Assembly (NCBI RefSeq): GCF_022447245.1
Contig: NZ_JAKVBC010000021.1
Coordinates: 1 to 42,736, forward strand
Length of the DNA: 42,736 nt
Source of the DNA: Kordia sp.
Lineage (GTDB): Bacteria > Bacteroidota > Bacteroidia > Flavobacteriales > Flavobacteriaceae
Direction: 5' to 3'
Both the position numbers and the translations under genes were made by a program. The stretch's first letter is position 1, and every line of letters starts with the position of its first letter. This document shows positions 8,060-16,600 of this stretch, piece by piece. The notes under the pieces are model-generated. The model had not been told where the DNA came from, made no database searches, and saw only the letters and a list, made by a program, of their open reading frames with translations.

Positions 8060-9040
8060 TTAACAGCATCCGCCACCATCGTAATGGTAGGTAGAGTCTG
8101 AAATAAAGATATCGTCTCTTCCTAAATCCGCTAAGGCTTGTGCCGTTTTATCACAGATAGCAATTGGCTGATTCTTTAATAGAATATGACCTTTTTCGTC
8201 ATCGAAATAATCTTCTGTTCCAAAGTAGATCGCTGCTTTTCCAGTGAAAACACAAGGTCCGTCAGCTGGCATTGGATCTTTGATCGCCGCTACTTCAATA
8301 GATTCTATATAAATTAATTCGTCTGTTGGATAATTTTTAGGATCTAAGATACGGTATGGCTTTCTAGCACGAATTTCTATCGTTCCAAATCCTGCATCTG
8401 TCAACATTTTTACATATTCAGCAATTGGTAAACTTCCACTTAAGCACAATGCACGTAAACGCTCATCGTTACGTAAAGTTTCGTTCATTGGTTGCTCACA
8501 AGTAGGATCACTCATGACCAATTTTCCATGTGGTTTAAGTACACGATACATTTCTGCGATTGCTCTTTTTAAATCTTCTGTTTTAAAGATGTTGAACAAG
8601 CAGTTTTGCGCCGCTACATCAATACTATTATCTTCTACAGGTAAGTTTAATGCATCTCCTTTTCGTAGGTCTACAAATTCACTTTTAAACCAATCATTTA
8701 GTTCCTCTGCTTCGATAAAGTTTTTACGTGAAGCTTCCAACATTTCATCTACGACATCCAATCCAATAACTCCGCCTTTTTGACGATTGAAATATGAGAA
8801 TTGTAATAATTCCATTCCACCACCAACGCCAACATACAGCATTGTTGGATTGTTAGTTAAATCACGCGCATGTACAGTGCTTCCGCAACCATAGTTCATT
8901 TCTTGCATGATTTTAGGAATTTTTAATCCTGGTAATTCCCAAATTGGGTTTGTAGTACAACAAAGTCCAACATCAGGAATGAGTGCTGCTTCTTTGTATA
9001 CGTCGTGTGTAGTTTCTAAATAGCTCATGAATCGTTTCAA
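8060..9040 (-). CDS. arsM: Arsenosugar arsenite methyltransferase ArsM
   Basis: This 326-residue protein has a class I SAM-dependent methyltransferase fold. MLYVGVGGGMELLQF (about residue 67) is the SAM-binding loop, VIGLDVVDEML is motif II, and FVDLRKGDALNLPV is motif III. Cysteines that suit arsenic ligands occur at GLCCTTNPIW (about 26-28), YGCGST (about 51), CEQP and the C-terminal GGGCC. In arsenosugar-producing bacteria this branch of ArsM makes dimethylarsenical for ArsS. It is last in the operon; its start follows the DoxX stop by one base. Confidence 0.9.
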   Translation of the reverse strand: MKRFMSYLETTHDVYKEAALIPDVGLCCTTNPIWELPGLKIPKIMQEMNYGCGSTVHARDLTNNPTMLYVGVGGGMELLQFSYFNRQKGGVIGLDVVDEMLEASRKNFIEAEELNDWFKSEFVDLRKGDALNLPVEDNSIDVAAQNCLFNIFKTEDLKRAIAEMYRVLKPHGKLVMSDPTCEQPMNETLRNDERLRALCLSGSLPIAEYVKMLTDAGFGTIEIRARKPYRILDPKNYPTDELIYIESIEVAAIKDPMPADGPCVFTGKAAIYFGTEDYFDDEKGHILLKNQPIAICDKTAQALADLGRDDIFISDSTYHYDGGGCC

Positions 9041-9041
9041 T

Positions 9042-9455
9042 TTATTTTTTCTTCATTAGTGTGTCTAGTCGATACGCATCCCATTCTTTTGGTAACAGGA
9101 GTAAGGCCAACAATAAAATTGCTCTGTACATCACATGTGATAAATCCCAGATTGGTTCAACCAAACCATGTCCGAAAGTTACAATTATTAATACAGATGC
9201 CAAAGCATACAATGTGTAGTCGCGTTTTAGTCCAATTATTAACAACAAACCTCCTAAAAATTCTACATAGGATGTATAGTATGCAGTTCCTTGCAGTAAA
9301 AAGTCTGGTAAAATACCATCATAGGTTTTTGCAAAAAAGTTGTTGTATACATTGTCTACACCAAATTTGAATATTTTACCAAATCCTTGAAAGAAGAAGA
9401 TAAAACCTAGCAATAGTCTGATGATGAGTAGGGCTATTTTTTTGTTGGGGTTCAT
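9042..9455 (-). CDS. DoxX-family membrane protein, 137 aa
   Basis: Four predicted transmembrane helices (around residues 7-24, 50-75, 77-98 and 105-122) with LLLGFIFFFQGFGKIFKFG at the N-terminus are typical of the small DoxX family. DoxX proteins are often found next to redox or detoxification enzymes. Its position directly upstream of ArsM, within the arsenosugar operon, suggests a membrane role in arsenic handling or redox balance. The precise role is unknown. Confidence 0.85.
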   Translation of the reverse strand: MNPNKKIALLIIRLLLGFIFFFQGFGKIFKFGVDNVYNNFFAKTYDGILPDFLLQGTAYYTSYVEFLGGLLLIIGLKRDYTLYALASVLIIVTFGHGLVEPIWDLSHVMYRAILLLALLLLPKEWDAYRLDTLMKKK

Positions 9456-9601
9456 GTTTTCTTGGGTTTTGGATACTAGCTTTTAGCACGATTCTTATAA
9501 CCTTACCTTTTGCATTTAAAATTTAGCATTTCAAAGTACCGAGTTTTGTCACGAATTCACGAATTTTTTGTTTTACTCACAACTCACAACTCACAACTAT
9601 A

Positions 9602-10414
9602 TCACAATGTTTTAATAAGTTCGCTAAAGAGTGTAATCATTTTTGGTTCAGCTTTTCCTGCAACTGCAATGATGTCTGCAATATCTACAGGTGCTAAATT
9701 ATCAGGATCACATTCGTCTGTAAGCACAGAAACTGCCAAACATGGCAAGCTTAAATGATTTGCCACAATGACTTCAGGAACAGTACTCATTCCAACCGCA
9801 TCAGCACCAATGATTTTGAGCATTCGGTATTCGGCACGTGTTTCCAATTGTGGTCCTACAACACTTGCGTAAACACCTTTTTGAATGTCAATATTTTGAT
9901 CGGCAGCAATTTTTTCAACCGTTGCAATCATGTCTGCATCGTATGGAGCGCTCATGTCCGCAAAACGTTCTCCAAATTCGCTAACTCCTTTGAACGCTAA
10001 TGGCGATCCACCTTGTAGGTTGATATGATCGTCGATGATCATAATATCTCCTTTTTTGTAATCAAGGTTGATAGCTCCAGCAGCATTGGAAACCAATAGT
10101 TTTTGGATTCCTAGTTTATGCATAATTCGAATCGGGTAGGTGATGTCTACAAAATCATAGCCTTCATATAAGTGGAAACGTCCTTGCATCACTACGACTC
10201 TTTTTCCTGCTAAGTGTCCAAAGACAAGTTTTCCGGTGTGGAATTCTACTGTTGCCAATGGGAAGTATGGAATGTTGTTGTAGTGTGCTTCGGTAATGAT
10301 GTCGATATCGTCAATCAATTTTCCTAAACCTGTTCCTAATACGATTCCGATTTCTGGATTGTCAAATCCTTTGTTTATTAAATATTCGGTTGTTTCTGTG
10401 ATGTGTTTTAACAT
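9602..10414 (-). CDS. Purine nucleoside phosphorylase
   Basis: This 270-residue protein is a trimeric-type (PNP family 2) phosphorylase. It shows IGIVLGTGLGKL, VVMQGRFHLYEGY, LVSNAAGAIN with the base-site region, VGPQLETRAEYR and GADAVGMSTVPE. It splits purine ribosides with phosphate. In this operon it most plausibly removes adenine from the 5'-deoxy-5'-dimethylarsinoyl adenosine made by ArsS, giving the ribose phosphate needed for arsenosugar assembly. That substrate is inferred from context; ordinary purine salvage remains possible. Confidence 0.9.
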   Translation of the reverse strand: MLKHITETTEYLINKGFDNPEIGIVLGTGLGKLIDDIDIITEAHYNNIPYFPLATVEFHTGKLVFGHLAGKRVVVMQGRFHLYEGYDFVDITYPIRIMHKLGIQKLLVSNAAGAINLDYKKGDIMIIDDHINLQGGSPLAFKGVSEFGERFADMSAPYDADMIATVEKIAADQNIDIQKGVYASVVGPQLETRAEYRMLKIIGADAVGMSTVPEVIVANHLSLPCLAVSVLTDECDPDNLAPVDIADIIAVAGKAEPKMITLFSELIKTL

Positions 10415-10430
10415 AAATATATATACGTTT

Positions 10431-11162
10431 TTAGCGCTTTATCAATTTTTTGACCGCTCTTTGGTCATTACTTTTTAATTGAACTAAATATACACCAGAA
10501 TTTAAGTTTGCTAAAGAAAACGATTGTTTTTTTACACGCGAAGGTTCTGTAGCAATGACTTTGTTTCCTAAAAAGTCATATACAGCAATAGCTAGTTCGT
10601 TTTGCGAATCGTTTGCCACTTCAAAATAATCATTTGCTGGATTTGGAAATACGTTTACAGCTTTGCTTAAGCTTTTTTCGTTGACGCTTAATAGACTACA
10701 CGTAGCGCCTGAAAATGGCGTAATTTTTCCAAAATCCCAGAATTGATTGAATTGTAAACAGTAGAATAATACTCTATCATATTCAGAAATATCATCTCCT
10801 GAAGGAATTGAAATGGTAAAACTTTTTGCGCCATTTTGGTTTACACTACCAATAGCTCCTACTAAACCAAATTGAAGCGCATCTAAGTTCGCAACTAAAG
10901 AATTCGCTAAAGCGGCATCAGACAAGCCATTAGATTTTACAAAATAGGCTCTGATATCTGGACCAGCTGCCGTCATAAAGTTATCGGCTAAATCTAAAGT
11001 GACAGTATTGTTTGCATTGAGTGTTACAGAAACATCACCGCTAATATTGTATGAGGAAATGTTGGTATTGTTTCCAAAATCAGTGGCGGCTTCTGTACAT
11101 TGGGCATTAATCAGTTGTGCGCTAAAAATAGCGCATAACAATACGAGTAATTTTATTTTCAT
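10431..11162 (-). CDS. Secreted DM13-domain protein with T9SS sorting signal
   Basis: A Sec signal peptide (MKIKLLVLLCAIFSAQLINA) is followed by a DM13-like domain (about 25-155; YNISGDVSVTLNAN, ADNFMTAAGPDIRAYFV, YDRVLFYCLQFNQFWDFG with the typical Cys). A C-terminal type A T9SS sorting domain (about 175-243; NVFPNPANDYFEV, SGVYLVQL, KKLIKR) ends the protein. DM13 domains are proposed to be redox-active through a conserved Cys. The protein would be exported across the outer membrane. Its presence inside an arsenosugar operon is unusual and suggests an extracellular redox or metal step. Confidence 0.85.
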   Translation of the reverse strand: MKIKLLVLLCAIFSAQLINAQCTEAATDFGNNTNISSYNISGDVSVTLNANNTVTLDLADNFMTAAGPDIRAYFVKSNGLSDAALANSLVANLDALQFGLVGAIGSVNQNGAKSFTISIPSGDDISEYDRVLFYCLQFNQFWDFGKITPFSGATCSLLSVNEKSLSKAVNVFPNPANDYFEVANDSQNELAIAVYDFLGNKVIATEPSRVKKQSFSLANLNSGVYLVQLKSNDQRAVKKLIKR

Positions 11163-11212
11163 AGCTTAGCTTTTTTTAATGCATATTTGTAGGAAAAACG
11201 CACATTATGTAG

Positions 11213-11821
11213 TTATTGTAAATAGTTTTTAAAAGCCTCGTATGGTTCTAAATCTTCCGCGTGGTCAATATCGTTTAATGTTTCTAGTAGATGAATGTTT
11301 TGGTTTTCTAGATCTTTCAGTGTGTCAGCCAAAACCGTTTCTGTTCCCCAATTTTTTGGAGCAAATGCTGCTTTGTGTAAGGTGTTCATGCCTAACAAAT
11401 AATAACCACCATCTTGTGCTGGTCCTAAGACAATATCGTTCCTATTTAAAGCTTCAATTGCTTCTTCAATATGTTTGGGTTTTAGATCGTATAAATCGCT
11501 TCCAATAATGATTACTTTTTCGTAATTCTGTTGAAATGCACCTTTAAACGCGTTGAGCATTCGTTCTCCTAAATCGTTACCGAATTGAGCCCTCTTCTGA
11601 TATAAATCATCGGGCCATATATCGTTCTGTCGAACTGAAACCGAATACCATACACATTTATCCGTATTTATTTTTTGAAGAACACTTTCAGTATGTTCTA
11701 AGAGTTTGATATAGACTTCTAAAGCAGCCTTTTCACCAATACCTTTTGCCAAGCGCGTTTTCACTTTTCCCAATTCAGGATTTCGTGTAAACGTCATAAG
11801 AAGCGTTTTACTTGTATGCAT
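11213..11821 (-). CDS. Arsenosugar-type glycosyltransferase (TIGR04282-like)
   Basis: This 202-residue protein belongs to the small GT-A-like glycosyltransferase group found with ArsS. It shows LLMTFTRNPELGKVKTRLAK at the N-terminus (nucleotide-binding start, like MobA/CofC-type folds), VIIIGSDLYDLKP (the acidic metal site) and VLGPAQDGGYYLLGM. It probably joins the arsenoriboside phosphate to an aglycone. The start follows the rhodanese stop by one base, so the genes are coupled. Confidence 0.85.
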   Translation of the reverse strand: MHTSKTLLMTFTRNPELGKVKTRLAKGIGEKAALEVYIKLLEHTESVLQKINTDKCVWYSVSVRQNDIWPDDLYQKRAQFGNDLGERMLNAFKGAFQQNYEKVIIIGSDLYDLKPKHIEEAIEALNRNDIVLGPAQDGGYYLLGMNTLHKAAFAPKNWGTETVLADTLKDLENQNIHLLETLNDIDHAEDLEPYEAFKNYLQ

Positions 11822-11822
11822 T

Positions 11823-12347
11823 TTATTGCTTGTCTTTTTTAGATTTTTTCTTTTCGAAGATTTTTACACCTTTTTTGAGCCAAATACTCCAATCTTCGTT
11901 GAAGGTATGTACATTCTCGGTAGTTTCTCCTTTGTTGTTTACTACTGGCTGATTTTGGTTTTTCCATTCAAAAATTCCGCCATAAAGATTGTATACATTT
12001 TTGTAACCCGCTTTCTTGAGTTTTTCACCGACATCTTCTGAGCGAATTCCTAATGAACAGTAAACGACAATTGGTATATTTTTGTCTTTTGGAAGTATTT
12101 TTTTTATTTTTTTTAATTTGAATTTATCATAACCAACACAAACTGCATTTTCAATATGACTGGTTTCATATTCTATTTTTTCACGACTATCTAACAGAAT
12201 AATATTTTGTTTTTTAGTCAATTCTGCAACTGTAATGTAGGGAACCGTTTCTTTATTCTCTTTTTGTAAGAGACTGTCGAGTGCAGTTTGTCCGTTTGCG
12301 AAAGCAAGAGAAAAAAGAGCAATGATATAAAGAATGTACGTTTTCAT
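11823..12347 (-). CDS. Periplasmic rhodanese-domain protein, 174 aa
   Basis: I take the start at 12345-12347 (MKTYILYIIALFSLAFANGQ), which gives a Sec signal peptide; the longer frame overlaps ArsS. The rhodanese domain (about residues 40-135) holds IILLDSREKIEY and the active-site loop VVYCSLGIRSEDVG with catalytic Cys. The domain would transfer sulfur or bind thiophilic arsenic in the periplasm. Its ATG overlaps the ArsS TAA by one base, a tight operon junction. The arsenic link is inferred from context. Confidence 0.85.
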   Translation of the reverse strand: MKTYILYIIALFSLAFANGQTALDSLLQKENKETVPYITVAELTKKQNIILLDSREKIEYETSHIENAVCVGYDKFKLKKIKKILPKDKNIPIVVYCSLGIRSEDVGEKLKKAGYKNVYNLYGGIFEWKNQNQPVVNNKGETTENVHTFNEDWSIWLKKGVKIFEKKKSKKDKQ

Positions 12348-13402
12348 TATGCAACCGTTCCTTGACAACTACTTCCTGCACCAGCAGTACAACCGTAGCA
12401 ATGCTGTGAGATGATGATATTTCTGTTACTTAGTAATTCTTCGTTGTATTCTGAAATGTGTTTTACTTTGCTCGCCACTTTTAAATCGAGCATTTGGTTA
12501 AAGTCACAGTCGTATAACCAACCATCCCAACTTACGGAGATTGTATTGGTACACATGACATTGGCAACAGCACCTGGGTTGAAGGCTTCTACCAAAGAAT
12601 ACATGTAATCTTCGTAGTTTTCAGAAGCAATTAGATAATCCAAGAAACGGCTTATAGGCAAGTTTGTAATGGCAAATAAGTTGTGAAATTGAATTCCAAA
12701 ATCTTCTATCAATGCTTTTTTGAAATCTTTTTCCATTGCCATTTGATCACTTGGTAAGAACGCTCCTGATGGATTGTATACCAAATCTAAACGTAAATCG
12801 CTATCTGGCATTCCATAGCCAACTGCATTCAACTCTTGTAAGGCTTTGATCGACTTGTCAAAAACTCCATCACCGCGTTGCTTGTCTGTCTTTCCGCGGG
12901 TCCAGTGAGGCATAGACGAAACAACATGTACATTGTGCTTTTTGAAGAATTCAGGTAGATCATAGTATTTTTTATTGGAACGAATAATTGTAAGATTGGA
13001 ACGGACAATAAAATCTTTGACACCAATTTTAGAAGCTTCTTCTACAAACCAGCGGAAATGCGGATTCATTTCAGGAGCTCCACCCGTTAAATCGAGTGTA
13101 TGCGCGCCTGTTTTTTCAATGACGTCTAAACATTGTTGCATGGTTTCGCGCGTCATGATTTCCTTTCGGTCTGGACCTGCATCTACATGACAGTGCGAAC
13201 ATACCTGATTGCACATGTATCCTACATTGATTTGTAAGATTTCAATCTTTTTAGGTTTTAAAGGAAATTGATTTGTTTCTTTTATTTTGTTCGCAAACGT
13301 AGGCAATTCACCACTTTGAAAGATTCCGTTTGATAGGATTTCCAATTGTCGTTGTGTACTTGCTAATTCGCTTTCTCTTTTTTGAAGGGACTTTGTCGCC
13401 AT
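12347..13402 (-). CDS. arsS: Arsenosugar radical SAM protein ArsS
   Basis: This 351-residue radical SAM enzyme has its CxxxCxxC iron-sulfur motif at VGYMCNQVCSHCHVDAG (about 62-78), then LDLTGGAPEMNPHFRW. Further cysteines occur at VMCTNTISVSWDGWLYDCDF and at the C-terminal HCYGCTAGAGSSCQG, fitting an auxiliary cluster. ArsS joins an adenosyl group from SAM to dimethylarsenite, making the arsenosugar precursor. The neighbours ArsM, PNP and glycosyltransferase confirm the pathway. The full family length is present. Confidence 0.93.
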   Translation of the reverse strand: MATKSLQKRESELASTQRQLEILSNGIFQSGELPTFANKIKETNQFPLKPKKIEILQINVGYMCNQVCSHCHVDAGPDRKEIMTRETMQQCLDVIEKTGAHTLDLTGGAPEMNPHFRWFVEEASKIGVKDFIVRSNLTIIRSNKKYYDLPEFFKKHNVHVVSSMPHWTRGKTDKQRGDGVFDKSIKALQELNAVGYGMPDSDLRLDLVYNPSGAFLPSDQMAMEKDFKKALIEDFGIQFHNLFAITNLPISRFLDYLIASENYEDYMYSLVEAFNPGAVANVMCTNTISVSWDGWLYDCDFNQMLDLKVASKVKHISEYNEELLSNRNIIISQHCYGCTAGAGSSCQGTVA

Positions 13403-13539
13403 TGATCAATTTTTTATGAAACTCAATATAGTAATGAGTTGATGAGGTTTTTATACCTTTTTATTTCAATTTATGAGATACTAACTTTCGTCAGTATGAG
13501 TGATTTGTATAGTTTTGCTTTACAAAACTAACAATCTAC

Positions 13540-13875
13540 TCACATATCTAATTTATTTACTTTATTCATCATTTGTACACCATGTACTAAGGTTGCTCCA
13601 CTTTTAATAGCTGAACCTACATGTACGGCTTCCATCATTTCTTCTTTGGTAATTCCACGTTGCAAACCATCTTTTGTATATGCATCTATACAATAAGGAC
13701 ACTGCTCTGTATGCGCCACGGCTAATGCAATTAATGATTTTTCTCGTGGTGTTAGTGCTCCTTCTTCAAATACTTTTCCGTAGTATTCAAAGAATTTATT
13801 TCCAAGTTCTTCACTCCATTCTGTGATTGAACCAAATTTTCTTAAGTCTTTTGGATTGTAATATGATTTATCCAT
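13540..13875 (-). CDS. Arsenosugar-associated AhpD-like peroxidase protein
   Basis: This 111-residue protein is a carboxymuconolactone decarboxylase/AhpD-fold member. The CxxC redox motif with upstream catalytic acid and His appears at ALAVAHTEQCPYCIDAYTKDG (about 57-77). This subgroup is found next to ArsS in arsenosugar operons. It may reduce peroxides or handle the redox state of arsenic. It is the first gene of the operon, with the promoter expected within 13876-13980. Confidence 0.88.
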   Translation of the reverse strand: MDKSYYNPKDLRKFGSITEWSEELGNKFFEYYGKVFEEGALTPREKSLIALAVAHTEQCPYCIDAYTKDGLQRGITKEEMMEAVHVGSAIKSGATLVHGVQMMNKVNKLDM

Positions 13876-13979
13876 GTGTTTTGTATTTGTATTTGAGATT
13901 TGCTAAAATACGCAAAATCAAACAGTCTATAATGAGACGTGATTTTTTTCAAAACTTTACAGGAATCTTATTAAAAAGT

Positions 13980-14009
13980 AAAAATCCCAAGAATACACTT
14001 GGGATTTTT
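13980..14009. terminator. Bidirectional hairpin between operons
   Basis: AAAAATCCCAAG pairs with CTTGGGATTTTT around GAATAC: a 12-bp perfect stem whose arms supply U tracts on either strand. It insulates the lanthipeptide-type operon from the arsenosugar operon. Confidence 0.75.
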
Positions 14010-14223
14010 GGAAGTTCATTGATTTCATGTACCTAACTATCTATGAATGACTACAACCTCTATTCAGAAATACACATGATTTTATCTTTGAACTTTCAAT
14101 AGATAAAAGTACATGCTTCTGAATTTCTATACTCTAGGGAATACCTTAAAAATAAAAGGGAAAAAAACCCTTATTATGAAATTTGGACTGTAAGAATTGA
14201 ATAATTAGCGGTAATCGTTCGGT

Positions 14224-14258
14224 AAAAAATGTCAAAAGCTACCGTATGATAGCTTTTG
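14224..14258 (-). terminator. Terminator of the lanthipeptide-type operon
   Basis: On the minus strand CAAAAGCTA pairs with TAGCTTTTG around TCATACGG and is followed by ACATTTTTTACC. It begins 24 bp after the LanC stop. Confidence 0.8.
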
Positions 14259-14282
14259 ATGTTTTTTTAATGTTATATTTTT

Positions 14283-15548
14283 CTAAGGAACTAATGCAGA
14301 TGGAATATTGATCATATCTGCTAAGCGTAAATAAAACATTCCCGTTCCAGACATTCCTAACATTAAGCCTGCATTTTCGTCTTGCCCAATGGTTTGTCTA
14401 CTAGGATCGTTTACTCCACTTGGAAATACAACTCCTGTAGCGTCGTATTTTGCAATTCCGAAGTCACCAGCATTTCTAGCAATTTGTGCATATTCCGGAT
14501 TCTCTAAAACCTGACTAGCATATAGTAAAATATCAGCATTTCCTGCTAAACCATGACATAGTGAAAAATTCGCTTGTGAGTTTGGATTGGTTTCTTGAAT
14601 CACAGTTCTTTTGGTGGTTTCAATGGCAATTTTAGCTTCTTGTAAAAAGTATTCATGTTTTGTCATTTCATAAGCTTTTAAGTGTGCAATGGCAATTCCA
14701 GCTGCTCCATGACACCACATTACTCCGTAAACGGGTGGTTTTGTACCATCATATTCACGTAAATCTGGCCAATTTTGAGTTTGCTGATTGTACCATTGTT
14801 TTTCATAGTTGTATCCGCCTATAGCAGCATGCCAATATACTTCATCTTTTGTGGTAGCATATAATTCTAACAGTGCAGAGGCAATTCCAGAAGCACCATG
14901 TGAATATCCTGTTAATGCATTGGTTTTATCAACAGTCATCCAAGAATAAATATCTCCTTGCTTCATAGCTTTATTCAATAAAAACTGACCACATTTTTTA
15001 GCAATATCCAAGAAATCTTCATCTTGTTCAGCGTAGTATAATTTTAATAAAACAGAGATAGCACCTGCAGCTCCTGAAATGATATCTATTTCATAATCGG
15101 CAATGTCTTCATCTTTTACCGATTTTACATACGAAAGTGCTCTGTCAACAAGTTCTTTATTTGCTGATTTTTGACCAATTTTCCATAAGGTATATCCAAC
15201 GCCTATTTTTCCAGAGTAATATCCAAAGTTATTTACTTTTTCTCCATCTAAATTAGAATAGATGGTTCTGAGTGCACCGTTTAATGTGTGCAAAATAATA
15301 GGATCTTGTGTTTTGTCGTAGAGCTCTGTTAAGAATAAAGCAATTCCCGTAAGACCGCTATAGAGTTCAATCCCACAAGCTTTGACAACCGTTTGGAATT
15401 TACCATCTACACCAGCTACTTCATGACTAGTCCAGTTACACATATCTTTATACCATAGCGCTTCTTTGGCTAAATATTTACCAATATTATGTGCAGTTTT
15501 TACATACATCTGTACGTCTTTTTTGAGTGTGGTTTCTATATTATTCAT
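14283..15548 (-). CDS. LanC-family lanthionine cyclase, 421 aa
   Basis: This is a full-length LanC-like protein with the alpha-barrel repeats (GLTGIALFLTELY, GKIGVGYTLWKIG, GAAGAISVLLKLYY, GYSHGASGIASALLELY, WCHGAAGIAIAHL, LCHGLAGNADILL, GMSGTGMFYLRLAD). The zinc ligands of nisin cyclase are present: Cys of WCHG (about 278) and Cys-His of SLCHG (about 334-335). The GYSHG His is also kept. Such proteins add Cys thiols to dehydrated Ser or Thr. It is the last gene of the operon and overlaps the HopA1-like gene by 8 bp, so they are coupled. Confidence 0.92.
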   Translation of the reverse strand: MNNIETTLKKDVQMYVKTAHNIGKYLAKEALWYKDMCNWTSHEVAGVDGKFQTVVKACGIELYSGLTGIALFLTELYDKTQDPIILHTLNGALRTIYSNLDGEKVNNFGYYSGKIGVGYTLWKIGQKSANKELVDRALSYVKSVKDEDIADYEIDIISGAAGAISVLLKLYYAEQDEDFLDIAKKCGQFLLNKAMKQGDIYSWMTVDKTNALTGYSHGASGIASALLELYATTKDEVYWHAAIGGYNYEKQWYNQQTQNWPDLREYDGTKPPVYGVMWCHGAAGIAIAHLKAYEMTKHEYFLQEAKIAIETTKRTVIQETNPNSQANFSLCHGLAGNADILLYASQVLENPEYAQIARNAGDFGIAKYDATGVVFPSGVNDPSRQTIGQDENAGLMLGMSGTGMFYLRLADMINIPSALVP

Positions 15549-16596
15549 AAGTAGGGAACGTTGGCGTTAATGCTGTATGTTTGTTTAAGTGTAAACGATC
15601 CAAAGACATTCCTTTTCTAGCTAGAGAATTTACGACAATGTCAAAGGTTTGTTTTGTGTTTTTTTCTTGTTGAAAAGCTTCTACCAAAGCAGCTGCAATG
15701 GTTGCCGATCTACTCATTCCAAAACTTTGCCCTTTCCCTGGATCTTCCGCGTAACTAACTCCTTTGAAAAGTTGTTTGGTAAACATCGGAATTTCGTCTA
15801 CAAGATACGGCTCTAAGTTTGGAATTATACTATTTAAAATTATTGCGACAAGCTGTACATGTTTTTTGTTGATGTATAAAACGGCCGAATCAGATCGAAC
15901 GTAGAGTTCAGGATGATTTAGGCACTTGAATTGGAACGGGATTTTGTAATCATTTAACGTTGTTGTGAGCGCGTTGATCAGTTTGGATGCGCCTTCTGGT
16001 GTAACATTCCAATAAAATCGTCCAATTTCTACTTCTTGTGGAAACATTTCATTGCTAAACGCGTGATAAAATACAGGTTGAATATTTCTGTTTTCTTTTT
16101 GACGTGTTAAGTTTACAAATGTATTTACAGCAGCTTGTTTTTGTTGTGGATTAGCAAATTGATACCCATTTGGTTGTAACCAACGTAACTCACCATTTTT
16201 TTGAATGTATGTGTTTCCTGTTGCTGTGTCTATATTGTAAACTTTCCAATGATAATCTAATCCGCTTACAGAAGCATTTGCTTGAGAGAGTTGATTCATA
16301 AATTCATCACGATCTGCTTTTGGCGGAATCTTGGAAGTATGATCGCCACTTTTAATACTGCAATAAAATTTAGAATATATCGTATTTGTCAATGCATTAA
16401 TCAAGTTGGTGCGTTGTTGTTGTGAGTCCACGGTACTATTGCTTCCAAATGATTTAAAATCTTCAGCAAATGTTTGATACGGCATTTGGTTTTGAACATA
16501 TTCTTCTTGTCCATGTACTTTATAAGTGCTTAAGGAAGTAATTTCAATAGCCTTAATTATTTGCTGTACTTGTTGTGAGTGTATATTGTCTTTCAT
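15541..16596 (-). CDS. HopA1-family lyase (LanY-like), 351 aa
   Basis: The protein resembles the HopA1 effector family: FYWNVTPEGASKLINALTTT, LYVRSDSAVLYINKKH, EIPMFTKQLFKGVSYAEDPG and GQSFGMSRSATIAAALVEAF near the C-terminus. In class V lanthipeptide and thioamitide loci a HopA1-type protein acts with an APH-type kinase, eliminating phosphate from phospho-Ser/Thr. The same kinase-HopA1 pair occurs here, followed by LanC. Assignment to HopA1 is by motif memory and gene order. There is no signal peptide, so it acts in the cytoplasm. Confidence 0.8.
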   Translation of the reverse strand: MKDNIHSQQVQQIIKAIEITSLSTYKVHGQEEYVQNQMPYQTFAEDFKSFGSNSTVDSQQQRTNLINALTNTIYSKFYCSIKSGDHTSKIPPKADRDEFMNQLSQANASVSGLDYHWKVYNIDTATGNTYIQKNGELRWLQPNGYQFANPQQKQAAVNTFVNLTRQKENRNIQPVFYHAFSNEMFPQEVEIGRFYWNVTPEGASKLINALTTTLNDYKIPFQFKCLNHPELYVRSDSAVLYINKKHVQLVAIILNSIIPNLEPYLVDEIPMFTKQLFKGVSYAEDPGKGQSFGMSRSATIAAALVEAFQQEKNTKQTFDIVVNSLARKGMSLDRLHLNKHTALTPTFPTYE

Positions 16597-16600
16597 GATC

